Part shown: piece by piece, positions 1 through 5,187 of the stretch
Numbering within the stretch: the first letter of the stretch is position 1
Layout of the letters: each line of letters opens with the position of its first letter
From: Chitinophagaceae bacterium
GTDB taxonomy: Bacteria > Bacteroidota > Bacteroidia > Chitinophagales > Chitinophagaceae
Length of the DNA: 8,448 nucleotides
Direction: 5' to 3'
Assembly: GCA_947472635.1 (NCBI GenBank)
Contig: CANJDY010000104.1
Span: forward strand, 1 to 8,448
Translations under genes and position numbers: made by a program
The notes under the pieces: model-generated
What the model saw: only the letters and a program-made list of their open reading frames with translations
What the model was told of the DNA's origin: nothing
Database searches by the model: none

Positions 1-687
1 GGTGGCTTATTAAATGCGCCTATTACGGCGAATAGAGTAAAAATAATGCCAGGTGAGCGTGTTGAAATTGTAGTAAATCTTGGAAATGATGCAGTGGGAA
101 GCGCTATTGATTTAAAAGCATATAACACTGGACAAAAATTTGGCTTCCCCGGTGCTGAACCCGCTGTTGCAGGTGATTTCGGAAGCTTATTAAACAACAA
201 GGATTTCAGTGTATTACATTTGAAAGTAGGAGCAAGTACTTCAACTGCAATCACATCAATACCAAGTAAGCTAGCCAATAACATTTACTGGACAAATTCC
301 GATGTGACAAATAGCAGAACAATTAATATTGCAGGAGGACAGGCAGGTTCAGCGTTTACATTTGATAACAATACTTACGGGTTTACGACGATTAATCAAA
401 CCATTCAATTAAATGCGATTGAGAAATGGACAATTGTAAACAACAATATTTTTGGACATTCTTTTCATGTACATGATGTGCAATTCAAAATTATAGCAAG
501 AAGTTCCGGAACAGTTGGTGAGCAAGAGTCAGGATGGAAAGATACCGTATACGTGCCATTAGGGGAAACGGTTACCGTGATTGCAAAATTTGATGATTTT
601 TCTGATGAAGTTAATCCCTTTATGTACCATTGTCATTTTTCCAATCACGAAGATGGCGGTATGATGGGACAGTTTTTAGTAAAATAA
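1..687 (+). CDS. multicopper oxidase, C-terminal part (5' end outside window)
   Basis: The reading frame is open from base 1, so the first ATG at 46 is internal. The 228 visible residues are the end of a multicopper oxidase, an envelope or secreted enzyme that oxidises Cu(I), phenolics or similar substrates while reducing O2 to water. The last cupredoxin domain carries the copper ligands: HSFHVH (H153, H156, H158 of the visible part) and HCHFSNHEDGGM (H210, C211, H212, H216, M221). This gives type 1 ligands H153, C211 and H216 with axial M221, plus the type 2/3 histidines. The tail EDGGMMGQFLV resembles CueO and bilirubin-oxidase-like enzymes. The N-terminal domains and signal are not visible, so the subfamily (CueO, laccase or other) cannot be decided. 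A MORN lipoprotein starts 6 bp after its stop in the same frame, so the two are almost certainly co-transcribed with the SCO gene that follows. No lesion is seen. Confidence 0.93.
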   Translation, partial: GGLLNAPITANRVKIMPGERVEIVVNLGNDAVGSAIDLKAYNTGQKFGFPGAEPAVAGDFGSLLNNKDFSVLHLKVGASTSTAITSIPSKLANNIYWTNSDVTNSRTINIAGGQAGSAFTFDNNTYGFTTINQTIQLNAIEKWTIVNNNIFGHSFHVHDVQFKIIARSSGTVGEQESGWKDTVYVPLGETVTVIAKFDDFSDEVNPFMYHCHFSNHEDGGMMGQFLVK

Positions 688-693
688 TTTATA

Positions 694-1251
694 TTGAAAT
701 TTAAGCCATTATTTATATTGTATATCTCTGCTGTACTATTGTCGGCATGTAATAGTATGAATGAGCCCCCGCAGTTTGAAGTCAAAAACAATGACACGCT
801 CTTGTCAAAAACTGATATCGGTTGGACCTATAAAAATTTGCCATTGAATGGGTATATGATTCAAGTGGAGAATGATGGGAGGGTGGTATATAAGCTGCCC
901 ATAATAAATGGTAAAGAGCAAGGCTTGGCTGTTGGCTTCTATAATTCAGGTGAAAAATTATTAGAACGGCAATTTACTATGGGAGCAATGCAAGGGGTTT
1001 TTAAACAGTGGTGGCCGAATGGAAACCTGAGGTATCTGTTTAATTACAATCATGATAAATACGACGGAAAACAAATTGTCTATTTTCATTTTGGAAAAAT
1101 ACAAGAAGAAAAAAATTATCTTGATGGTAAAGAAGAAGGCGTGCAACGAATCTGGGATTCAACCGGTAATTTAATTTCCAATTACACTGTGAAAAAAAAT
1201 AAAATATATGGTGCTTTATCTGCGAAGGATTGTATGCCAGTTGCTCGTTAA
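694..1251 (+). CDS. MORN-repeat (YwqK-like) lipoprotein, copy 1
   Basis: The predicted protein is a 185-residue envelope lipoprotein. The start is a TTG at 694, the first usable start after the oxidase stop. It gives a short signal ending in the lipobox LSAC with lipidated C19. Residues of about 70-170 form degenerate MORN_2 repeats of the kind 'G...G.f..w...G.l.....y..G...G', for example KEQGLAVGFYNSGEKL, MQGVFKQWWPNGNLR and KEEGVQRIWDSTGNL. Such proteins are often auto-named 'YwqK family antitoxin', but there is no toxin here, so that name should not be taken literally. The C-terminus ends YGALSAKDC-MPVAR, and a Cys at the matching place (C180 here) recurs in copy 2. The gene lies between a multicopper oxidase and a SCO protein whose start overlaps its 3' end, which points to a role as a scaffold or partner in copper-protein assembly. 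That role is inferred. Confidence 0.85.
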   Translation: MKFKPLFILYISAVLLSACNSMNEPPQFEVKNNDTLLSKTDIGWTYKNLPLNGYMIQVENDGRVVYKLPIINGKEQGLAVGFYNSGEKLLERQFTMGAMQGVFKQWWPNGNLRYLFNYNHDKYDGKQIVYFHFGKIQEEKNYLDGKEEGVQRIWDSTGNLISNYTVKKNKIYGALSAKDCMPVAR

Positions 1252-1864
1252 ATTATTGGTACTACTATTTCTTATACTCAATTTAGCGAGCTGCCATTTA
1301 TTTACCAATCCTATTGAAAGTTTGCCTTACTATAATTCACAAGACTTAACACCCACTTGGGATTCAAAAAATATACATCATATAGCCCATTTCAATTTAG
1401 TGGATCAAACAGGGAAAGGATTTGGTTCAGACTCGCTAAGCGGCAAAATATATATTGCCAATTTCTTCTTCACCACATGCCCAAGCATTTGTCCCAAAAT
1501 GACAAAATGTTTAAAAAAATTGCAGGATAGCATTTCTACCATGCAAAATGTTGCAATCGTTTCTTTTTCGGTTATGCCCCGCATTGATTCAGTAAAAAAA
1601 TTAAAAAATTATGGCGACCAGCATAATATCAATCCTGTTTTTTGGCATTTATTGACAGGCGAAAAATCAGCCATCTATTCGTTGGGAAGAGCCTCGTTTT
1701 TTGCTGACAATAATAAGTCAACTGATACCAGTTCTTTTCTACATACAGATAAAATGTATTTGATCGATCAGCAACAACAAATAAGAGGTGTTTATAATGC
1801 CACTAATATGGAGGATATTGGTAGAGTTTTAGCTGACATTACCATTTTGAATAAGAACATGTAG
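1241..1864 (+). CDS. SCO1/SenC-type copper chaperone lipoprotein, copy 1
   Basis: SCO-family thioredoxin-fold protein anchored in the envelope. These proteins bind Cu(I)/Cu(II) and deliver copper, or keep cysteines reduced, for CuA oxidases and other copper enzymes. The copper site is complete: TTCPSICPKM gives C80 and C84, and FLHTDK gives H168, followed by the usual LIDQQQQIRGVY strand. I chose the TTG at 1241, which yields the signal MLVKLLVLLFLILNLASC with lipidated C18. The ATG at 1208 would put eleven extra residues before the signal. In copy 2 the start lies at the equivalent place relative to the conserved Cys codon of the upstream MORN gene, which supports 1241. The gene overlaps the MORN lipoprotein by 11 bp in the +1 frame, suggesting translational coupling. 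The likely client is the upstream multicopper oxidase; this is inferred from position only. Confidence 0.9.
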   Translation: MLVKLLVLLFLILNLASCHLFTNPIESLPYYNSQDLTPTWDSKNIHHIAHFNLVDQTGKGFGSDSLSGKIYIANFFFTTCPSICPKMTKCLKKLQDSISTMQNVAIVSFSVMPRIDSVKKLKNYGDQHNINPVFWHLLTGEKSAIYSLGRASFFADNNKSTDTSSFLHTDKMYLIDQQQQIRGVYNATNMEDIGRVLADITILNKNM

Positions 1865-1915
1865 TCAGTTTCGCTTTATTATATCCCTTCTGCTCCATTC
1901 AGCCCAATTGGATCT

Positions 1916-1935
1916 AATAGTGCTCCTATTTTTTT
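1916..1935 (+). terminator. weak terminator-like hairpin after the first SCO gene
   Basis: AATAG (1916-1920) pairs with CTATT (1926-1930) around the loop TGCTC, and a run of seven T (1929-1935) follows. The stem has only five mostly A/T pairs, so termination would be partial at best. It lies 50 bp after the first SCO stop, in the 210-bp gap between the two MORN-SCO modules. The rest of that gap (to 2074) shows no gene. It contains TTGTAAAAATTTG near 1967-1979, only an imperfect match to the Bacteroidota -7 element (TAnnTTTG). Confidence 0.3.
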
Positions 1936-2074
1936 AATTTATTCCCTTTTTAACAAGTCAAACTAGTTGTAAAAATTTGTACAGCTATTAAGGGGGCTAG
2001 GGCCGGAAATAATTAAAATATTTTTTACCGAAGGAAATTGGAAGTCGGAGCATCTAGTATAAAAATTTACAACT

Positions 2075-2842
2075 ATGATGTTAAGAAAAATCGTTCTGGT
2101 ATGTCTTGTATTGTCCCTTTGTTTTATTTATTGCAGTAAGTCAAATCAATCTGCCAGCGCCACCACAACCGTTACCGCTCCTATTGTCCCTTCCATTTAT
2201 ACAAAAATTTATGGGGCAACCAGTATTACGAATGACGGCACTTATATTACTATAAAAACAAAGGACTTGCCGGACCATAAAAGCCCTTATTATCCATCTA
2301 GTAATGTTTTATATGAAGCGTATAGCGGCACTACATTTGGAGGAGTCAATTTTAATAAAAACCCCAACTCTATTGTAGAGCAGATGGGAACTTTTAAAAT
2401 TCCAGTTAATCCAAAAGTGGACCCCTCTCATGCTGCTACCCCATTGGGGCCAATAGGAATTGCATTAGATGGCATCCCTTTTTTCAACCAATACGCCGGA
2501 CCAAGTCAACCTTTGACTAATGAGATAACTAGTTTTGACAAATACTATGGACATCCACAGCAATCCGGGATGTATCATTATCATGTTGAACCTCTGTACT
2601 TGACCACTGTAAAATCTTCCAAATCAGGTCTAATGGGTTTTTTATTAGATGGTTTCCCCGTGTATGGACCACAAGAGGAAGATGCTACTGTAGTATCCAA
2701 TGGCATGTTAGATGTATATCATGGGCATACTCATAAAACCATTGATTATCCTAATGGAATTTATCATTATCATTTCACCAATGAAGCCCCATATCTGAAT
2801 GGTAGTGGATTTTATGGTACACCTGGTTCTGTTTCACAATAA
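2075..2842 (+). CDS. YHYH-domain lipoprotein
   Basis: The predicted protein is 255 residues long and carries the YHYH domain, a family named for its Tyr-His-Tyr-His motif; its biochemical function is not established as far as I know. Two motifs are present: GMYHYHVEP (167-170) and GIYHYHFTNEAPY (230-233). Between them lies DVYHGHTHKT with H216, H218 and H220. Conserved glycine/aspartate blocks such as GPIGIALDGIPFFNQYAG and MGFLLDGFPVYGP give the typical repeated 'G.LLDG.P.YGP' pattern. The histidine density strongly suggests metal binding, with copper the best guess given the neighbours. The N-terminus is a hydrophobic signal ending CFIYCSKS. C20 is the likely lipidation site, although the -3 to -1 residues FIY are unusual for a lipobox. 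ATG codons at 2075 and 2078 are both possible starts. The stop TAA overlaps the ATG of the next gene by one base (TAATG), so the two are translationally coupled. Confidence 0.88.
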   Translation: MMLRKIVLVCLVLSLCFIYCSKSNQSASATTTVTAPIVPSIYTKIYGATSITNDGTYITIKTKDLPDHKSPYYPSSNVLYEAYSGTTFGGVNFNKNPNSIVEQMGTFKIPVNPKVDPSHAATPLGPIGIALDGIPFFNQYAGPSQPLTNEITSFDKYYGHPQQSGMYHYHVEPLYLTTVKSSKSGLMGFLLDGFPVYGPQEEDATVVSNGMLDVYHGHTHKTIDYPNGIYHYHFTNEAPYLNGSGFYGTPGSVSQ

Positions 2843-3270
2843 TGAAGGGGTTTATATTTTACATATTCATAATTTTCAACTTTTCGTGCTCAATAAAAAA
2901 AGAGGACGCACAGGGGAGACTCGTGATTTACAAAAAGTATTATCCGAATAAGCAATTGATGGAGTGCAGAGAATTTAGAAATGAAATGAAAAATGGCAAA
3001 CAAATCGCTTATTGGGATAACGGTAAAAAAAGATTCGAGTTTGTAGCAATTAATGATGCTTATGAAGGAGAATTAAAGGAATGGGATTATAATGGAAGCT
3101 TATTCCATTTAGCACATTACAATAATGGACAAGAAGAAGGAGTGCAAAAACTATGGTACGGAAACGGTAAGATTAGAGCCAATTATATAACTTTAAAAGG
3201 TAGAAGATTTGGCTTATTGGGAACTAAAAATTGTAAAAATGTATCGGACAGTATTTTTGTTGTTAAGTAG
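2842..3270 (+). CDS. MORN-repeat (YwqK-like) lipoprotein, copy 2
   Basis: A 142-residue predicted lipoprotein, paralogous to the MORN lipoprotein at 694-1251 but about 40 residues shorter. The signal ends in NFSC with lipidated C16. MORN-like units follow: YYPNKQLMECREFRNEMKNG, KQIAYWDNGKKRFEF, YEGELKEWDYNGSLFH and QEEGVQKLWYGNGKIRANY. The block EEGVQ-(K/R)-(L/I)W...G-(K/N)-(I/L)...NY is nearly shared by both copies, and so is the end RRFGLLGTKNC (C131) against KIYGALSAKDC in copy 1. It starts on the last base of the YHYH gene's stop, and its 3' end overlaps the second SCO gene by 32 bp, which marks it as the middle gene of a tight three-gene unit. Neither a toxin gene nor any toxin motif is nearby, so an antitoxin role is not supported. 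A structural or partner role beside the chaperone is inferred. Confidence 0.84.
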   Translation: MKGFIFYIFIIFNFSCSIKKEDAQGRLVIYKKYYPNKQLMECREFRNEMKNGKQIAYWDNGKKRFEFVAINDAYEGELKEWDYNGSLFHLAHYNNGQEEGVQKLWYGNGKIRANYITLKGRRFGLLGTKNCKNVSDSIFVVK

Positions 3271-3889
3271 TTGCTTGTTTTTTTCCTGCAAAGAAAAAAC
3301 CAATGATAATTTGGCCATGCCCTATTACAACGAACCTGATTTTAATCCAATTTTTATCAAGAAAAAGTCAGAAATTCTGGAAAAAATTACACATACAATT
3401 GGAAGTTTTTCTTTTCTAAATCAAGATAGTATTGTTATAACGCAATATAATGTAGAAAATAAAATACATGTGGCTAATTTTATTTTCACTACTTGTGGGA
3501 GTATTTGCCCAGTGATGACAAGCAATTTAAAAATGGTGGGAACCGCTTTTAAAAATGACAAGGAGGTAGTATTATTATCTTATTCTGTTACACCATGGAT
3601 AGACAAACCCTATATTTTAAAAAGGTATATGAGCAAAAATGGTATCAAAAATACCAATTGGAATTTTTTAACTGGCGATAGATCCAGTATATATAAATTG
3701 GCAAGGCAGTCCTATTTTGCTGAAGAAAACATCGGCTTTAGTAAGGACAGCAGTGAATTCTTACATACCGAACATGTTATATTAGTGGATAAATCTAAAA
3801 GGATAAGAGGGGTTTACAATGGCACACTCAGCCTAGAGATGCAGCACTTAATTGAAGATATTAGAAGTCTTCAAAATGAAAATGATTAA
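3239..3889 (+). CDS. SCO1/SenC-type copper chaperone lipoprotein, copy 2
   Basis: Second SCO-family thioredoxin-fold lipoprotein (216 residues). The copper-binding set is kept: TTCGSICPVM gives C86 and C90, and FLHTEH gives H176, followed by ILVDKSKRIRGVYNGT. Copy 1 has CPSIC and this one CGSIC. The change at the second position of the CxxxC loop could shift redox potential or partner choice. The ATG at 3239 is preferred because it gives a clean signal (MYRTVFLLLSSCLFFSC, lipidated C17). An upstream ATG at 3209 in the same frame would add ten residues lying inside the MORN gene. Just after the signal, LAMPYYNEPDFNPIF matches SLPYYNSQDLTPTW of copy 1, so the two SCOs are true paralogues sharing a linker motif. 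The gene closes the YHYH-MORN-SCO unit. The YHYH protein may be its client (inference). Confidence 0.9.
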   Translation: MYRTVFLLLSSCLFFSCKEKTNDNLAMPYYNEPDFNPIFIKKKSEILEKITHTIGSFSFLNQDSIVITQYNVENKIHVANFIFTTCGSICPVMTSNLKMVGTAFKNDKEVVLLSYSVTPWIDKPYILKRYMSKNGIKNTNWNFLTGDRSSIYKLARQSYFAEENIGFSKDSSEFLHTEHVILVDKSKRIRGVYNGTLSLEMQHLIEDIRSLQNEND

Positions 3890-3990
3890 AATTTAATCCT
3901 GGGTTCAACCCTTCACCACCATTCGCCCTTATTTTCCCCATTATGGAGCAAAACCTGGCACAAACCTGACCGGAACCTCCAACAAATAAA

Positions 3991-4022
3991 AAGGGTCTAT
4001 GAATATTACTTCATAAACCCTT
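3991..4022 (-). repeat. inverted repeat, possible minus-strand terminator
   Basis: AAGGGT-C-TATGAA (3991-4003) pairs with TTCATA-A-ACCCTT (4010-4022) around a 6-nt loop. The 13-position arm has one C/A mismatch. Read on the minus strand, the stem is followed by a T-rich tail (complement of 3987-3990 and beyond), as in a factor-independent terminator. It lies about 100 bp past the second SCO gene and could also cap that operon from the plus side, though no T-run follows on that strand. Confidence 0.45.
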
Positions 4023-4111
4023 GATAAAGAAAATGGGACAGTTCGAACCACCAAAGTCAATTGCTTTTTCAATCAGATTGCGGGGGAGACAATGGTTTCA
4101 GACGAAACAAA

Positions 4112-4141
4112 AAAAGGCAATCTTTTGCAAGATTGCCTTTT
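4112..4141. terminator. perfect 13-bp hairpin, terminator-like on both strands
   Basis: AAAAGGCAATCTT (4112-4124) pairs perfectly with AAGATTGCCTTTT (4129-4141) around the loop TTGC. A run of A precedes it (4109-4115), so a minus-strand transcript would carry a GC-containing stem followed by seven U, a good intrinsic terminator. On the plus strand the stem ends in four U, which is weaker but possible for read-through from the SCO gene. It may serve convergent transcription from both sides. Confidence 0.65.
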
Positions 4142-4146
4142 AGGTA

Positions 4147-4174
4147 GTAGTGTCGGGATGGATACCGACACTAC
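4147..4174. repeat. perfect 10-bp inverted repeat
   Basis: GTAGTGTCGG (4147-4156) and CCGACACTAC (4165-4174) are exact reverse complements separated by eight bases. It lies only 5 bp from the 13-bp hairpin at 4112-4141, making a tandem-hairpin pair. There is no T-run on either side, so it is not a terminator by itself. It may be an RNA structural element, a protein-binding site or part of a dispersed repeat. Confidence 0.6.
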
Positions 4175-4223
4175 GAACTTACTTAGCATTGAAATTATTA
4201 AGATTTTAGAATGTGATATATAA

Positions 4224-4255
4224 AAAATAACCCCTCCAAACGGAAGGGTTATTTT
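4224..4255 (-). terminator. intrinsic terminator of the Spy/CpxP-like gene
   Basis: AAAATAACCC (4224-4233) pairs with GGGTTATTTT (4246-4255). Inside, TCC (4235-4237) pairs with GGA (4242-4244) around AAAC, after one mismatch. On the minus strand the stem is followed by a long T stretch (complement of 4222-4227). It lies 23 bp past the stop of the gene at 4279-4671, the right place and orientation for its terminator. Confidence 0.75.
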
Positions 4256-4278
4256 CAAAAATATACTTTACATAGGAA

Positions 4279-4671
4279 TTAATTTTCTTTACTGCCTTTC
4301 TCTTTTTTACCTGCCTTATTTTTCATCTTCCCTTTTTTCTCCTCTAACCAGGCATCAAATTTCGGCATTTGCTCATTGGTTAAAATAGCTTTTATTTCTG
4401 CATTAGCTGCGTTTAGTATCGCCTTTGACTCTTTATTACTTTTCTTTTTACCTCCACCTTCTTCGTTCGCTTTCAACCCGTCTACTTGCGCAATACATTT
4501 CAATTGTATAGCTTCAATTTTTGAGGATTGCTCTGCAGTTAGAGTTACTTCTTTTTTCAACTGCTTAACATACTTTGCGGCTCGTTGTTCAGGAGATTTT
4601 GATGAAGACTCTTGAGCAAATGTGATCAAAGTTGTCATTAAAGCTGCAAAAACTAAAAATACATTTTTCAT
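4279..4671 (-). CDS. periplasmic Spy/CpxP-like (LTXXQ) protein
   Basis: A 130-residue secreted protein. The signal peptide occupies residues 1-19 (MKNVFLVF...TLITFA) with likely cleavage before Q20, a common Bacteroidota pattern, and no lipobox. The mature part is helical and highly charged with two LTXXQ motifs, LTAEQ (44-48) and LTNEQ (97-101). These are the hallmark of the Spy/CpxP fold, an envelope stress or chaperone family some of whose members sense metals. A glycine/lysine linker (GGGKKKSNK, 72-80) separates the helices, and the tail is very lysine-rich (KGKMKNKAGKKEKGSKEN). The gene is monocistronic by appearance: a good terminator follows at 4224-4255, and the region upstream holds gene remnants and inverted repeats. 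In Bacteroidota such small LTXXQ proteins are common and mostly uncharacterised, so the exact role is unknown. Proximity to the copper cluster is suggestive but the gene is on the opposite strand. Confidence 0.82.
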   Translation of the reverse strand: MKNVFLVFAALMTTLITFAQESSSKSPEQRAAKYVKQLKKEVTLTAEQSSKIEAIQLKCIAQVDGLKANEEGGGKKKSNKESKAILNAANAEIKAILTNEQMPKFDAWLEEKKGKMKNKAGKKEKGSKEN

Positions 4672-4693
4672 TTTTTTATATTTAATTGTGAGT

Positions 4694-4703
4694 AATACGT
4701 ATT
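4694..4703. promoter_or_regulatory. 10-bp palindrome upstream of the Spy-like gene
   Basis: AATACGTATT is a perfect palindrome located 22 bp upstream of the minus-strand ATG at 4671. The position would suit an operator or a promoter-proximal site. The short length and A/T content mean chance is possible. No Bacteroidota -7 element (TAnnTTTG) is clear nearby. Confidence 0.3.
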
Positions 4704-4706
4704 GTG

Positions 4707-4726
4707 ATTCAATTCACCAATTGAAT
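4707..4726. repeat. 8-bp inverted repeat upstream of the Spy-like gene
   Basis: ATTCAATT (4707-4714) and AATTGAAT (4719-4726) are exact reverse complements around CACC. The site lies just past the end of the recognisable symporter remnant, so it could mark a rearrangement junction or be an upstream regulatory site for the Spy-like gene. No T-run accompanies it. Confidence 0.35.
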
Positions 4727-4886
4727 GATCAGCAGCTTCCTTTCTTAGTATGCTAAACCCTGCACCTATACCTTCATCTCCTCCAATCATTTTTCAGCAA
4801 CCAAATAAACCAATAAATCCACTCAGCACCAAAAAGAATACCTGAATAGCGGAGGTATATCCTACTACTTTCATGCCAGCCAAGTT
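4725..4886 (-). pseudogene. internal fragment of a sodium/sugar symporter (SSS family)
   Basis: Read on the minus strand, the frame that leaves the galE remnant continues as LAGMKVVGYTSAIQVFFLV, then LSGFIGLFGC and a stop at 4794-4796. This matches the core helix of SSS-family Na+/sugar symporters (pattern GG(L/M)KVV.YTD.IQVFFLVLGG). After a one-base shift at a poly-A tract near 4790 the match resumes as VAEKMIGGDEGIGAGFSILR, then KEAADH, like the loop after that helix (VAEK.GG..G...GF..L.KEA.DHFHMI). Both ends of the transporter are missing. Only about 50 codons survive, with a frameshift and a stop, so it cannot make a functional carrier. A galactose/glucose symporter is a usual member of Bacteroidota galKT operons, which fits its place here. 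The family assignment is from memory of the motif, not a search. Confidence 0.68.
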
Positions 4887-5180
4887 CAATGGTTCTTTAA
4901 CTGATTCTCCCACCGCTTTATAAGCGGCCAAGTGAATAACAGCCATAATATTTTTTTCTGATTGAAATACATCATCTAGCTTTTTTTATCTAGCCTATTG
5001 ATTTGATAAAAAACTGGTTTACTGCCAGTGATTTGTACAATCCTATCCAAGAAACCAATATTTGAATTACTTAGATCATCAATAATCACTACTTCATAAC
5101 CTGCCTACTTTAATTCAACCACTGTATGCGAACCGATTTACCCAAGTCCCCCTATAACTACTATTTTTTTGATTGGCCAT
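4887..5180 (-). pseudogene. galE: galE remnant, N-terminal third of UDP-glucose 4-epimerase
   Basis: This begins 7 bp after the galT stop. On the minus strand the frame reads IKKIVVIGGLG-stop-IGSHT, VVELK-stop-AGYEVVIIDDLSN, SNIGFLDRIVQITGSKPVF, YQINRLDKK. After a frameshift near 4978 it continues LDDVFQSEKNIMAVIHLAAY and KAVGESVKEPL. That is the Rossmann N-terminus of GalE, including the NAD-binding GGxGYIGSHT motif with its Tyr codon now TAA (5138-5140), and the IHxAAxKAVGES block. Further damage is a TAG at 5105-5107 and one extra base just after the ATG at 5180. Homology stops after EPL, about residue 95 of roughly 340, where symporter sequence begins. The catalytic Ser/Tyr-x3-Lys region is gone. 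The gene is clearly dead, so the cell would need another epimerase copy to complete the Leloir pathway. Confidence 0.88.
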
Positions 5181-5187
5181 TCTTTGT

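Larger units (their letters stand above)
3890..4278. other. structured intergenic region between convergent genes
   Basis: This 389-bp stretch separates the plus-strand SCO gene from the minus-strand Spy-like gene. I see no supportable protein gene in it. It holds four inverted repeats at 3991-4022, 4112-4141, 4147-4174 and 4224-4255. A minus-strand frame of 61 codons (4073-4258) spans three of the hairpins and has no family I can name with confidence. Its end (IPTLLPKRQSCKRLPFF) loosely recalls the 3' tails of short GIY-YIG-type reading frames seen in Bacteroidota, but the nuclease core is absent. The bases near 4038-4046 (GTTCGAACC) look like a tRNA T-loop, but no tRNA fold can be built around them. 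Confidence 0.5.

Noticed and set aside
961..1146. Minus-strand 61-codon frame inside the first MORN gene
   Set aside because: It lies wholly antisense to a well-supported gene, with no start context or family features. The same applies to the frames at 4376-4615, 6626-6847 and 6881-7075.
694..3270. Toxin-antitoxin system suggested by the YwqK-like MORN proteins
   Set aside because: Both proteins are lipoproteins in copper-protein operons with no toxin partner. The antitoxin label is only an inherited annotation name.
4030..4060. Possible tRNA fragment around GTTCGAACC
   Set aside because: Only a T-loop-like string is present. No acceptor, anticodon or D arm can be paired around it on either strand.
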